Shown one piece after another: positions 51,824-61,804 of a DNA stretch of 64,000 bases. How positions within the stretch are numbered: the first letter of the stretch is position 1; each line of letters begins with the position of its first letter. A model generated the notes under the pieces. That model made no database searches. It saw only the letters and a list, made by a program, of their open reading frames with translations, and was not told the DNA's origin. The position numbers were made by a program, and so were the translations under genes. The stretch is from Rugamonas sp. A1-17 (GTDB lineage: Bacteria > Pseudomonadota > Gammaproteobacteria > Burkholderiales > Burkholderiaceae_D), in the NCBI GenBank assembly GCA_025548565.1, contig JAJLPB010000007.1:186001-250000 (forward strand), in the 5' to 3' direction.

Positions 51824-54112
51824 ATGCGTACCGATCTGAATTTACGTCCGCTGGCGATCGCGCTGGCGGTGGCGATGGCGCTCGCCGCCGCCACGGTCAT
51901 AGCCGTCGCCACGGCCTTGCCTGCATATGCCGCCGAAGCCGCGGCGCCCGCCGTCGTTCCCGTGGCCGAGCGTACGTGGATGGACACGTCGCTGGGCGCC
52001 GACCGCCGCGCCGAACTCGCACTGAAGGCCATGACGCAGAAGGAGAAACTGAGCTGGGTGCTGGGCTGGTTCGGCTCCGACTTCGGCGATAAGAAGCGCA
52101 ATCCGGCCGCGCTGCCTTTTTCGGCGGGCTATATCCCCGGCACGCCGCGCCTTGGTTTGCCGGCCCTGTTCGAGACCGACGCCGGATTGGGTGTGGCGAC
52201 ACAGGCCACTAAGACGCCGCGCGAACGTACCTCGCTGCCATCCGGCCTGGCCACCGCCGCCACCTGGGACCGCAAGCTGGCCTACAACGGCGGCGCGATG
52301 ATAGGCGCCGAGGCGCGCGCCTCCGGCTTCAACGTGATGCTGGCCGGCGGCGCGAACCTGCTGCGCGAGCCGCGCAACGGCCGCAACTTCGAATATGCCG
52401 GCGAGGATCCGCTGTTGGCTGGCACCATGGTGGCGCAGCAGGTCAAGGGCATCCAGTCGAACCACGTGATCGCGACGATGAAGCACTTCGCCGTCAACGA
52501 CCAGGAGACTGGCCGCTTCATCCTCGACAGCCGTATCGGCGACGCCGAAAACCGCCTGTCCGACCTGCTGGCGTTCCAGCTGGTGCTGGAGCAGTCCGAG
52601 CCCGGCTCGGTCATGTGCTCCTACAATCGCCTGAACGGCGCCTACGCCTGCGAGAACGACTACCTGCTCAACCAGGTGCTGAAAAAGGACTGGGGCTTCA
52701 AGGGTTACGTGATGTCCGACTGGGGCGCGGTGCACAGCACCGTGGCCGCCGCCAACAACGGCCTCGATCAGCAGTCCGGCTGGGAGTTCGACAAAAGCCA
52801 GTACTTTGGCGGCGCATTGGAAGAGGCGGCCGCCAACGGCCATGTACCTCAGGCGCGGTTGGACAACATGGTGTTCCGCATCCTGCGTTCCATGTTTGAA
52901 AAAGGCGTGGTCGATCATCCGGTGGCGGAAGGCGGGGCGATCGACTTCACGGCGCACGGGCTGGTCAGCCGCACCGATGCCGAAGAAGGCATGGTCCTGC
53001 TGAAGAACACTGGCGGCGTGCTGCCGTTGAAAGCCGGCGCGAAGAAAATCGTCGTCATCGGCGCGCATGCGGACGTGGGCGTGCTGGCCGGCGGTGGATC
53101 ATCGCTGGTGTATCCGGTGGGCGGAAGCGCCGTCACCGGGATAGGGCCGGCTAGTTGGCCAGGTCCGATGGTCTACCATCCGTCATCGCCGTTGAAAGCG
53201 ATCCAGGCGCGCGCGCCCGGCGCCAGTGTGGTCTACTACGACGGCGTGGACGCTGCCGCAGCGGCTCGCGCGGCGGCCGGTGCCGATGTGGTGCTGGTAT
53301 TCGCGCAGCAGTGGGTGGGCGAGGCGCTTGACGCGGTTTCGCTGTCGCTGCCGGACAATCAGGATGCGCTGATCAACGCAGTGGCCAAGGCCAATCCGAA
53401 GACGGTGGTGGTGCTGGAGACCGCGGGCCCCGTGCTGATGCCGTGGCTGGGCCAGAGCGCCGCCGTTCTGCAGGCGTGGTACGCCGGGACCAGCGGAGGC
53501 GAAGCCATCGCCCGCGTGCTGTTCGGCGAAGTCAATCCTTCGGGACGGTTGCCTGCGACCTTCCCGGCGGCCGAAAGCCAGCTGCCGCGGCCTGTGCTCG
53601 ATGGCGATCCGAAGGACGAGAGCAAGCGTTTCGCCGTCGACTATCACGAGGGCGCGGCGGTTGGCTACAAGTGGTTCGACCTGAAAGGACTGAAGCCGCT
53701 GTTCCCGTTCGGTCATGGCCTGTCGTACACGCAGTTCACCTACTCCGGCCTGTCCGCAAGCCAGAAGGACGGCAAGCTGCAACTGCGCTTCAAAGTAACC
53801 AACACCGGCGCGGTGAAAGGCAAGGACGTGCCGCAGTTGTACGTGGCACCGCAAGGAATCAAGTGGGAAGCACCGAAGCGCCTGGCCGGCTGGGACAAGG
53901 TCGAACTGGCGCCGGGTGAAACCAGGGAAGTCAGCGTGAGCGTCGATCCGCGCCTGCTGGCGATGTTCGACAGCCGCTCCAGGACCTGGCGCATCGCCAG
54001 GGGCGGCTACAAGGTGCTGCTGGCGCATGACGCGGCGGATACCGGGGCGGCCAGCATTACCGTGCAGCTGCCGCAGCGCGTACTGGACGTCGCCGGCAAA
54101 GCCGGTAAATAA
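51824..54112 (+). CDS. GH3 family beta-glycosidase
   Basis: A 762-residue exported glycoside hydrolase 3. Signal peptide about 1-36 (ends AYAAE); N-terminal TIM-barrel (about 60-370) with MKHFAVNDQE and nucleophile Asp299 in VMSDWGAVHS; C-terminal alpha/beta sandwich (about 390-600); fibronectin-III-like domain at the end (about 660-750). Beta-glucosidase is the default; in a (galacto)glucomannan locus it would remove glucose, or possibly mannose, from oligosaccharides. It lies 12 bp after the transporter gene. Confidence 0.9.
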   Translation: MRTDLNLRPLAIALAVAMALAAATVIAVATALPAYAAEAAAPAVVPVAERTWMDTSLGADRRAELALKAMTQKEKLSWVLGWFGSDFGDKKRNPAALPFSAGYIPGTPRLGLPALFETDAGLGVATQATKTPRERTSLPSGLATAATWDRKLAYNGGAMIGAEARASGFNVMLAGGANLLREPRNGRNFEYAGEDPLLAGTMVAQQVKGIQSNHVIATMKHFAVNDQETGRFILDSRIGDAENRLSDLLAFQLVLEQSEPGSVMCSYNRLNGAYACENDYLLNQVLKKDWGFKGYVMSDWGAVHSTVAAANNGLDQQSGWEFDKSQYFGGALEEAAANGHVPQARLDNMVFRILRSMFEKGVVDHPVAEGGAIDFTAHGLVSRTDAEEGMVLLKNTGGVLPLKAGAKKIVVIGAHADVGVLAGGGSSLVYPVGGSAVTGIGPASWPGPMVYHPSSPLKAIQARAPGASVVYYDGVDAAAAARAAAGADVVLVFAQQWVGEALDAVSLSLPDNQDALINAVAKANPKTVVVLETAGPVLMPWLGQSAAVLQAWYAGTSGGEAIARVLFGEVNPSGRLPATFPAAESQLPRPVLDGDPKDESKRFAVDYHEGAAVGYKWFDLKGLKPLFPFGHGLSYTQFTYSGLSASQKDGKLQLRFKVTNTGAVKGKDVPQLYVAPQGIKWEAPKRLAGWDKVELAPGETREVSVSVDPRLLAMFDSRSRTWRIARGGYKVLLAHDAADTGAASITVQLPQRVLDVAGKAGK

Positions 54113-54135
54113 ACCAACCATAAAAAGAGCGAAAT

Positions 54136-55470
54136 ATGAGACAACTGTATAAATTCTGTGCCGCCGCCTTGATGTTAAGCGCTTGTGGAATTGTTAGCGC
54201 TACCGACACCCACAGCGGCGCCGGCAAGGCCGATTTTGTCAGCGTGAAGAAGACGCACTTCAGCCGCAAGGGCCAGGCGTACTACATCGTTGGCGCGAAC
54301 TTCTGGTACGGCGGCTATCTCGGCGCGGCGAGCGGTGTCGGCGAACGCGCACGCCTGCTGAAGGAGTTGGACAACATGCACGCACTGGGCATCAATAACC
54401 TGCGCGTGCTGGCGGTATCCGAGAAGACCGAGATGAAGAGCGCGGTGCGTCCCGCCACCACAGCGGCGCCGGGCCAGTACGACGAGGAGCTGCTGGCCGG
54501 TCTGGACTTCCTGCTGGCCGAAGTGGCCAAGCGCGACATGACGGTGGTGCTCTACCTGAACAACTTCTGGCAATGGTCGGGCGGCATGACGCAGTACCTG
54601 AACTGGTTCGAAGGCACGCCGGCGCTGGACCCGAACGTCACCCATGAATACGACGATTTCATGAAGAAGACCGCCGGCTTCTATCGCAACGCCGCCGCGC
54701 AGGCCGAGTACCGCAACGTGATCGCGAAGATAGTCAAGCGCGTGAATACCATCACCGGCAAGCCGTATTCCGAGGATGCCAGCATCATGTCGTGGCAGTT
54801 GGCGAACGAGCCGCGTCCCGGCGACGGCGCTGCCACGCCCGAGGAAAAGGCGATCTACGTGAAGTGGGTGGACGAGGTGGCGGGCTACATCCATAGCCTG
54901 GACAAGAACCATATGGTCAGCAGCGGAAGCGAGGGCCTGGCCGGCTCCGCGCAAGACGCACAGCTCTACCAGGATGCACATCGCACCCACAACATCGACT
55001 ATCTGACTTATCACCTGTGGCCGAAGAACTGGGGCTGGTTCGATTCGAAGGACCCAACCGGCAGCTGGGACGGCGCCGTCGCCAAGAGCCGCGATTATCT
55101 GAACTCGCACATCGAGCTGGCGAAGAAGTTGAACAAGCCTATCGTGCTGGAGGAGTTTGGTCTCGACCGCGATGGTCCATCGTTCAGCGTCAAGGCCACC
55201 ACCAAGATCCGTGACCGCTTCTACCGCGAAGTGTTCGACATCATCTACCGGCGCGCCAGCAAGGGCGATCCGATCGCCGGCTTCAATTTCTGGGCATGGG
55301 GCGGCGCCGGCCGCGCAGCCAATGCGGACTACTGGTGGAAGCCGGGGAATGACTTCGTCGGCGACCCGCCGCAGGAAGAGCAGGGCCTGTACTCGGTGTT
55401 CGACTCCGACGTCAGCTCGCTATTGCTGATCAAGGAATACGCCGATCGTCTGCACGCCATCAAACACTGA
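54136..55470 (+). CDS. GH5 endo-beta-1,4-mannanase
   Basis: A 444-residue glycoside hydrolase 5, probably subfamily 7 mannanase. Signal sequence with lipobox-like LSACG suggests a lipoprotein anchored in the envelope. The acid/base is Glu225 (WQLANEPRP) and the nucleophile is Glu340 (VLEEFGLDRDG). Substrate-binding aromatics occur in VLYLNNFWQWSGGM and TYHLWPKNWGW. It cuts the mannan backbone and sits between beta-glucosidase and alpha-galactosidase genes. Confidence 0.9.
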   Translation: MRQLYKFCAAALMLSACGIVSATDTHSGAGKADFVSVKKTHFSRKGQAYYIVGANFWYGGYLGAASGVGERARLLKELDNMHALGINNLRVLAVSEKTEMKSAVRPATTAAPGQYDEELLAGLDFLLAEVAKRDMTVVLYLNNFWQWSGGMTQYLNWFEGTPALDPNVTHEYDDFMKKTAGFYRNAAAQAEYRNVIAKIVKRVNTITGKPYSEDASIMSWQLANEPRPGDGAATPEEKAIYVKWVDEVAGYIHSLDKNHMVSSGSEGLAGSAQDAQLYQDAHRTHNIDYLTYHLWPKNWGWFDSKDPTGSWDGAVAKSRDYLNSHIELAKKLNKPIVLEEFGLDRDGPSFSVKATTKIRDRFYREVFDIIYRRASKGDPIAGFNFWAWGGAGRAANADYWWKPGNDFVGDPPQEEQGLYSVFDSDVSSLLLIKEYADRLHAIKH

Positions 55471-55481
55471 GGAGTGGCCCC

Positions 55482-56684
55482 ATGAAGCGCTTGTTGCTTT
55501 TGTTGGCGATGGTTGTCTGCGCAAACGCCGGCGCACAGAAGTTCGAAGGGTTGGGCGCCACGCCGCAAATGGGCTGGAATAGCTGGAACACCTTCGCCTG
55601 CAATATCAACGAGCAGCTGATACGCGATACCGCCGACGCGATGGTCAAGCTGGGCCTGAAGGATGCGGGTTACGAGTACGTCAACATCGACGATTGCTGG
55701 CACGGCACGCGCGACAAGGACGGTGTGATCCGTCCCAACGCGGAGCGTTTCCCTTCGGGGATCAAGGCGCTGGCGGACTATGTGCACAGCAAGGGGCTCA
55801 AGCTGGGCATCTACTCGGACGTGGGTGCGACCACCTGCGGCGGCCATCCCGGCAGCCGTGGGCACGAGTACCAGGATGCGGCCACCTACGCATCGTGGGG
55901 CATCGACTACGTCAAGTACGACTGGTGCGACAGCAAGGGCCTGAGCGCCATCGGCGCCTACACCACCATGCGCGACGCGATCCGCAGCGCGGGCCGGCCG
56001 ATGATGTTCAGCATGTGCGAATGGGGCGAAAGCAAACCTTGGGAGTGGGCGGCGGACGTCGGCCACTCCTGGCGCACCACCGGCGATATCTATCCCTGCT
56101 GGGACTGCGAGTTCAATCACGGCTCGTGGTCGCAGTTCGGCGTGCTGCGGATACTCGACAAGCAGGCCGGCCTGCGCAAGTTCGCCGGACCGGGACACTG
56201 GAACGATATGGACATGCTCGAAGTGGGCAATGGCATGAGCGAGGACGAGGACCGCGCGCACTTCGCCATCTGGGCGATGATGGCGTCGCCGCTGATCATG
56301 GGGAACGATTTGCGCAGCATGCCCGAGGCCACGCGCCGCATCCTGGTCAACAAGGACGTGATTGCGATCAGCCAGGACAAGTTGGGCGTGCAAGCCTTGA
56401 AGTATATGGATGGAGCCCAGATGGAATACTGGGCCAAGCCGCTGGCCGGCGGCGACTGGGCGGTGATGATGCTTAATCGCGGCGAGCAGACGGCGACGAT
56501 CAGTTACGACTGGAAGAAGCACATCATCGGCGATGACCTGAGCAAGCGCGATGCGGACTTCAAGAAGAGCGTCTACAACTGGACCGAAATCTGGAGCGGA
56601 AAATCCGGCGACACCAGCAAGAAGCTCGAAAGCAAAGTCGCGCCGCATAGCGTGCTGCTGTTACGCCTGAAGGTGCGCGGATGA
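55482..56684 (+). CDS. GH27 alpha-galactosidase
   Basis: A 400-residue exported GH27 enzyme (signal peptide about 1-18) that removes alpha-1,6-galactose side chains from galactomannan. Motifs are MGWNSWNTFACNIN, YVNIDDCWHG, nucleophile Asp147 in YVKYDWC and acid/base Asp244 in GHWNDMDMLEVGNG. A C-terminal beta domain ends at residue 400. It overlaps the next gene by 4 bp (ATGA). Confidence 0.93.
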   Translation: MKRLLLLLAMVVCANAGAQKFEGLGATPQMGWNSWNTFACNINEQLIRDTADAMVKLGLKDAGYEYVNIDDCWHGTRDKDGVIRPNAERFPSGIKALADYVHSKGLKLGIYSDVGATTCGGHPGSRGHEYQDAATYASWGIDYVKYDWCDSKGLSAIGAYTTMRDAIRSAGRPMMFSMCEWGESKPWEWAADVGHSWRTTGDIYPCWDCEFNHGSWSQFGVLRILDKQAGLRKFAGPGHWNDMDMLEVGNGMSEDEDRAHFAIWAMMASPLIMGNDLRSMPEATRRILVNKDVIAISQDKLGVQALKYMDGAQMEYWAKPLAGGDWAVMMLNRGEQTATISYDWKKHIIGDDLSKRDADFKKSVYNWTEIWSGKSGDTSKKLESKVAPHSVLLLRLKVRG

Positions 56685-59600
56685 ACCGCAAGTTGATGCT
56701 GCTGGCGGTGCTGGCATGTTCCGGGGCGTGGGCGGGCGACCATTGGGGGCCGTACAACGCGGAGTTCCCGGCCGCCAGCGATGGCTTGTTGAAGAAGGTG
56801 ACGCAGGGCGAAATCTTCACTTCGGCCCAATCGCAGCCGTTTAGTGTGAGTGGCTGGTTCAAACCATCGGAAGCGGTTTCCGGACGCACGTTGATGGCTG
56901 GCGTGACCGGCGCGCAGGCAGGCATCGGATGGTTCCTGTGCAGCGTGGACGGCAAGTTCGGCTTCTGCGGCTATGGCGTGGAAGTGGTTTCGCCGCTGAC
57001 GCTTGTGCCGGGAGAGTGGGTGCACCTGGCTGCTGGCTATGATGGCGGGACGATGACGCTTTACGCGAACGGCAGCGTGGTCGCGCAACGCGACGTGGCG
57101 CTGCCGGCATCCCGGCCGGGCGACGGTAGTTCGGTTGCGCAGATATCGCTGGCGCCGCGCAGCCGAGCGGGCACCGGGTACGCGGGTCGCATCGCTGGCT
57201 TCGTTGTTGGCAGCGCGGCGTTGGATGCGGAAGCGGTCCGCACCGCGGCTGCGGCCCAGCCCAGCGAAGCGCTGATCAATTTCGAGACCGGCAGTCCGTC
57301 GTGGCCTATCCAGGTCCGCCAGATGTACGGCCAGACCGCGCCGCAGGATCCCTGGACGCTGCCGAAATCCGGATCGCCGTTGCAGGAGCCGAAGGCCAAG
57401 CCGGCCTACAACGGCCCGGTGCTGGCGCAGGGCGGCCCCAATCTCTGGACCCTCAAGTCGTGGAAGCTGCAGGCGGCCCCGCAGGTGCGCGCAACACCGG
57501 CGCAGATATCGTCGTCCGGCTTCGATGCCGCCGGTTGGTATCAAACCACGACGCCCGGCACCGTGCTGACCACGTTGGTCGACCGGGGCGTCTATCCCGA
57601 TCCCGATTATGGCCTGAACAACCTGGCGATTCCCGAATCGCTGAATAAGCAGGATTACTGGTATCGCACGCCGTTCGAACTGCCGGCCGCATTCAAGGCT
57701 GGCCAGCACCTGTTCGTTACCTTCAAGGGCGTGAACTACGAGGCGGAGGTGTGGATCAACGGCCGAAGGCTGGGCGGCATGAAGGGCGCCTTCGTGCGTG
57801 GCACCTTCGACATCAGCCCTTACCTGAAGATCAAGGGCCAGAACGTCATCGCCGTCAAGGTCTCGCCGCCACCGCACCCTGGTTTGCCGCAAGAGGAATC
57901 GATGACCGCCGGCGCAGGGGAGAACGGCGGCACGCTGGCACAGGATGGCCCGACCTTCATCGCATCGGAAGGGTGGGACTGGATACCGTCCGTCCGCGAC
58001 CGCAACACAGGCTTGTGGCAGGACGTGGAACTGCGCGCCACGCGCGAGCTTAAACTCGGCGATGCGCAAGTCATCACCGCGCTGCCCAAGGCCGACAACA
58101 GCGTGGCCGACGTCAGCATCGACGCCGCCGTCACCAATCTGTCCAAGGCGCCGCTGCGGGCGACGGTGCGCGCCACCATCAGCCGGCGCGACGGCGGCAT
58201 GAAGCCTATCCTGGTCAGCAAGAACGTGACGCTGGCTCCGGGCGAGCAAAGCGTGCGTTTCACGCGCGCCGATTTCGCCGCGCTCAGGCTCCAGCATCCG
58301 AAGCTGTGGTGGCCGAACGGCTACGGCGCGCCGGACCTGCACGATCTGAAGCTCGAAGTGCTGCAAGGCGCGCAGCTGTCGGACCAGGCCACCAGCCGCT
58401 TCGGCGTGCGCGCCGTGACATACGAACTGTCGCTGGTCGATCAAAGCGGCCATTTGCGCCGCGTGGAGGCGGACTTCACCAAAGGCCGCGAACTGGGCGT
58501 GCGCATCACCGACGCGCGCCACCAGGCGATCAAGAAGCTGTCCGACAATAACTGGGCCACCGGCTTGCGGCCCGAGGCCGAAGGCACGGCGGCGATCCGT
58601 CCACTGGAGGAGAGCACGCTCAGCCCCTTCCTTGTCATCAAGGTCAATGGTGTGCGCATCGCGGCACGCGGCGGCAACTGGGGCACGGAAGACTGGCGTA
58701 AACGCATCGAGCGTGAACGGCTGGAGCCTTACTTCCGCCTGCACCGTGACGCCAACGTCAACATCATCCGCAACTGGGTGGGGCAGAACACCGAGGACGC
58801 CTTCTTCGACCTGGCCGACGAATACGGCCTGATGGTGTTGAACGATTTCTGGGCCTCGACCCAGGACTACAACCTGGAGCCGCAGGACGTCAATCTGTTC
58901 GTCGACAACGCGCGCGACGTGGTCAAGCGCTATCGCAACCATCCGTCGGTGGTGTTGTGGTTCGGCCGTAACGAGGGCGTGCCGCAGCCGGTGCTGAACG
59001 AGGCGCTGGAGGCGATGATCTACCAGCTGGACGGCACCCGCTGGTACACCGGCAGCTCCAACCGCATCAACCTGCAGAACAGCGGCCCATACAACTACCA
59101 GGCCCCGGCCAGTTATTTCACCGAGCATGCCAAGGGCTTCTCGGTGGAGGTGGGTACGCCATCCTTCCCGACGGTGGAGGCGCTGCAGGCAGCGGTGCCG
59201 GCCACCGACCAGTGGCCGCTGGGCGACACCGTCAGCTATCACGACTGGCATCCGGACGGCAACGGCAGCATCAAGTCCTTCACGACGGCGATGGCGAACG
59301 AGTACGGCGCGCCGGCCTCGCTGACGGACTTCGAGCGCAAGGCGCAGCTGCTCAACTACGAGAGCCACCGCGCCATCTTCGAAGGCATGAACGCCGGTTT
59401 GTGGCGCCAGAACAGCGGCCGCATGCTGTGGATGACGCAGCCGGCCTGGCCCAGCACCATGTGGCAGATCCTGAGCCACGACTACGACACGCATGGCGCC
59501 TACTACGGCGTGAAGAGTGCGGCCGAGCCGGTGCACGTGCAAATGAACCTGCCGGATTATCAGCTAATGGTGGTTAACAATCCCGCCACCGCGCTGGATG

Positions 59601-61804
59601 GCGCAACCTTGTCCTGGTTCGCGTGGACGGTGGATGGCAAGATGGTTGGCCATGGAGACCGGCCGGTGCGGGTTGCCGCCGTGTCGACGTCGGAGAATAT
59701 CGATGTCGGCATCGGCGCTCTGCTTGCGCAGCACAAGCTGATCGTGCTGAAACTGAGCCTGAAGGACGCCGGCGGCAATCAGCTGTCGCAGAACGTGTAC
59801 TGGCCGAGCGCCACGCCAGCCGACCAGCAGGAGCTGAACAAGCTGGCCGCCGTGCAGTTGGGTGTGTCCGCGCGCTGGGCCAAGTCCGCACCGGACGGCG
59901 AGCGCAGGCTGGAGGTCACGCTCAGCAACCGCAACGCCGCGCCCGCGCTGGGCGGCAAGCTGACGTTATTCAACGCGGCTGGCGAGCGCATTTTGCCGGT
60001 CTATTACTCGGATAACTATCTGGGCCTCATGCCGGGCGAGGCGCGCACCGTCACCATCGCCTTCAAAGGGCAGGGCGATGTGCGGCTGGACCTGCGCGGC
60101 TGGAACGTGGCGCCGCAATCGCTGGCCATCGACAGCGAAGCCGGCCTGACTGGCGATGGCAGTGCGTGCGGCACGACCCCGGTTCCGCGCAAGGTGGAGT
60201 ACTCGTGGATGTCCGTGCAGCGCTGGCAGCAGATGTTCCGCGACCAGACCAAGATCGCCGACGCGGGCGGCGTGGACCTGCTGTTCGTCGGCGATTCGAT
60301 CACCGAAGGCTGGAACAAGGCGGTATGGGACCAGTCCTTCGGCGCCTGGCATCCCGCCAACTTCGGCATCGGCGGCGACCATACCGGCAACGTGCTGTGG
60401 CGCCTGGAGAACGGCCACGCGGACAAGCTGCACCCCAAGGTCGTGGTGCTGACGATAGGTGTGAACAACTTCTTCCACTGCAGCGCCACGCCGGCCGAGG
60501 TGTTCGACGGCGTACAGGCGGTCTTGGGAAAACTGCGCACGCTGTACCCCGATGCCCGCGTGCTGCTGAACGCTGTGCTGCCCTACGACCAATCGGCCCG
60601 GAGCCCCAAGCGCGCGCAGGTCGCGGAGCTGAATCGCATGATCGCCAAGCTGGATGATGGCCGCCATGTCTTCTTCCACGACTATGGCAAGCACTTCCTG
60701 CAACCGGATGGCGACATGTCGCCCGAGGTGATGGCGGACTTCCTGCACCCAACCGCCAAGGGCTACCAGATCTGGTCCGACGCGATGCTGCCGGACCTGC
60801 GCAAGTTGATGGGCGCCGAGCCGATAGCCGCAGCCGATCCGCACGTGGCGCGCATGGGCCGAAGCGAGATACGCCAGGATGGTGCTGTGCGCTTCGGCTA
60901 TCCCGGCGTGAGCTTCTTCCTGAACTTCCAGGGCACGCGCCTGGAAGCGGAGGCGGAAGCCAGCGGCGGTAACAGCTATCTGGACGTGATCGTCGACCAT
61001 GGCGAGGCGCGCAAAGTCAGGTTATCGCCGGGCCGGCAGACGTTGACGCTGGTGGAGGGCGCCAGCGCCGGCGCGCATGAGGTGGAAATCGTCAACCGTT
61101 CCGAAACCTGGCATGGCACCGCCGCGCTGCTGCGCTTTGAGACGGACGGCCAATGGCAACCGGCTCCCGTTCTCCCGGATCGCAAGCTGCTGATGCTGGG
61201 CGATTCCGTCACTTGCGGCGAGGCGATCGACCGTGTGCCGGGAGCGAAGAAGGAGCCGTCATGGTGGAATGCCCGCGCATCCTATGGGATGCTGATGGCA
61301 CGGCAGCTGCACGCGCAAGTGCAGTTGGTCTGCTATGGCGGACGCGGTCTGGTACGAACCTGGGACAACAAGACCGATGAGCTGAACCTGGCCGACTACT
61401 ATCAGCTGACGATTGCGGACAAGGCGCATCCGGTGCCGTGGGACCAGCGCGGTTATCGGCCGGACCTGATCCTCAGCGCCATCGGCAACAACGACGTCAA
61501 TCCCGGCATACCGGAGCGCGAGCCTTATGTGCAGGCATACGTGCGGCTGGTGCGGATGCTGCTGGACGATCACCCGCAAGCGCAGATCGTGCTGACCGAA
61601 GGCGGCCTGCAGACCGGGGAAAAGAAGACCGCGCTGGTGGACTACCTGAACGAGACGGTACGCCGCACCGGCGACCAGCGCGTGCACTACGTCGCATCGA
61701 AACCCTATCCCGGCGACGCCACCGACGGCCACCCGACCAGGGAACAAACCGCCAGCATGGCCAACGACCTGCTACCGCAGGTGCGTGCCATCATGCACTG
61801 GTAA
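56681..61804 (+). CDS. Multidomain LamG / GH2 beta-mannosidase / SGNH esterase / CE2 acetylesterase
   Basis: A 1707-residue exported protein (signal about 1-19). Domains: LamG-like fold (about 48-190); GH2 enzyme (about 250-1150) resembling mannosylglycoprotein endo-beta-mannosidase, with acid/base Glu765 (LWFGRNEG) and probable nucleophile Glu823 (GFSVEVGTPS); SGNH/GDSL esterase (about 1175-1385) with Ser1206 (GDSITEGW), GIGGD, GVNN and Asp1353/His1356 (DFLHPT); then a CE2-like unit with a beta-sandwich (about 1400-1495) and catalytic part with Ser1509 (GDSVTCG) and Asp1682/His1684 (DGHPT). It probably removes mannose and acetyl groups from acetylated mannans in one polypeptide. GH2 members are usually about half this size. 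The 3' end overlaps lrgB by 14 bp. Confidence 0.88.
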   Translation: MNRKLMLLAVLACSGAWAGDHWGPYNAEFPAASDGLLKKVTQGEIFTSAQSQPFSVSGWFKPSEAVSGRTLMAGVTGAQAGIGWFLCSVDGKFGFCGYGVEVVSPLTLVPGEWVHLAAGYDGGTMTLYANGSVVAQRDVALPASRPGDGSSVAQISLAPRSRAGTGYAGRIAGFVVGSAALDAEAVRTAAAAQPSEALINFETGSPSWPIQVRQMYGQTAPQDPWTLPKSGSPLQEPKAKPAYNGPVLAQGGPNLWTLKSWKLQAAPQVRATPAQISSSGFDAAGWYQTTTPGTVLTTLVDRGVYPDPDYGLNNLAIPESLNKQDYWYRTPFELPAAFKAGQHLFVTFKGVNYEAEVWINGRRLGGMKGAFVRGTFDISPYLKIKGQNVIAVKVSPPPHPGLPQEESMTAGAGENGGTLAQDGPTFIASEGWDWIPSVRDRNTGLWQDVELRATRELKLGDAQVITALPKADNSVADVSIDAAVTNLSKAPLRATVRATISRRDGGMKPILVSKNVTLAPGEQSVRFTRADFAALRLQHPKLWWPNGYGAPDLHDLKLEVLQGAQLSDQATSRFGVRAVTYELSLVDQSGHLRRVEADFTKGRELGVRITDARHQAIKKLSDNNWATGLRPEAEGTAAIRPLEESTLSPFLVIKVNGVRIAARGGNWGTEDWRKRIERERLEPYFRLHRDANVNIIRNWVGQNTEDAFFDLADEYGLMVLNDFWASTQDYNLEPQDVNLFVDNARDVVKRYRNHPSVVLWFGRNEGVPQPVLNEALEAMIYQLDGTRWYTGSSNRINLQNSGPYNYQAPASYFTEHAKGFSVEVGTPSFPTVEALQAAVPATDQWPLGDTVSYHDWHPDGNGSIKSFTTAMANEYGAPASLTDFERKAQLLNYESHRAIFEGMNAGLWRQNSGRMLWMTQPAWPSTMWQILSHDYDTHGAYYGVKSAAEPVHVQMNLPDYQLMVVNNPATALDGATLSWFAWTVDGKMVGHGDRPVRVAAVSTSENIDVGIGALLAQHKLIVLKLSLKDAGGNQLSQNVYWPSATPADQQELNKLAAVQLGVSARWAKSAPDGERRLEVTLSNRNAAPALGGKLTLFNAAGERILPVYYSDNYLGLMPGEARTVTIAFKGQGDVRLDLRGWNVAPQSLAIDSEAGLTGDGSACGTTPVPRKVEYSWMSVQRWQQMFRDQTKIADAGGVDLLFVGDSITEGWNKAVWDQSFGAWHPANFGIGGDHTGNVLWRLENGHADKLHPKVVVLTIGVNNFFHCSATPAEVFDGVQAVLGKLRTLYPDARVLLNAVLPYDQSARSPKRAQVAELNRMIAKLDDGRHVFFHDYGKHFLQPDGDMSPEVMADFLHPTAKGYQIWSDAMLPDLRKLMGAEPIAAADPHVARMGRSEIRQDGAVRFGYPGVSFFLNFQGTRLEAEAEASGGNSYLDVIVDHGEARKVRLSPGRQTLTLVEGASAGAHEVEIVNRSETWHGTAALLRFETDGQWQPAPVLPDRKLLMLGDSVTCGEAIDRVPGAKKEPSWWNARASYGMLMARQLHAQVQLVCYGGRGLVRTWDNKTDELNLADYYQLTIADKAHPVPWDQRGYRPDLILSAIGNNDVNPGIPEREPYVQAYVRLVRMLLDDHPQAQIVLTEGGLQTGEKKTALVDYLNETVRRTGDQRVHYVASKPYPGDATDGHPTREQTASMANDLLPQVRAIMHW

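Noticed and set aside
56573..59542. 989-residue minus-strand open frame opposite the GH2 fusion
   Set aside because: Antisense shadow of a gene with identified catalytic motifs.
61791..61804. 14-bp convergent overlap of the GH2 fusion and lrgB as a possible frameshift or misassembly
   Set aside because: Both proteins end naturally (IMHW and LTSA) and short convergent overlaps occur several times in this window (24200, 30787, 63840), so it is a feature of the compact genome.
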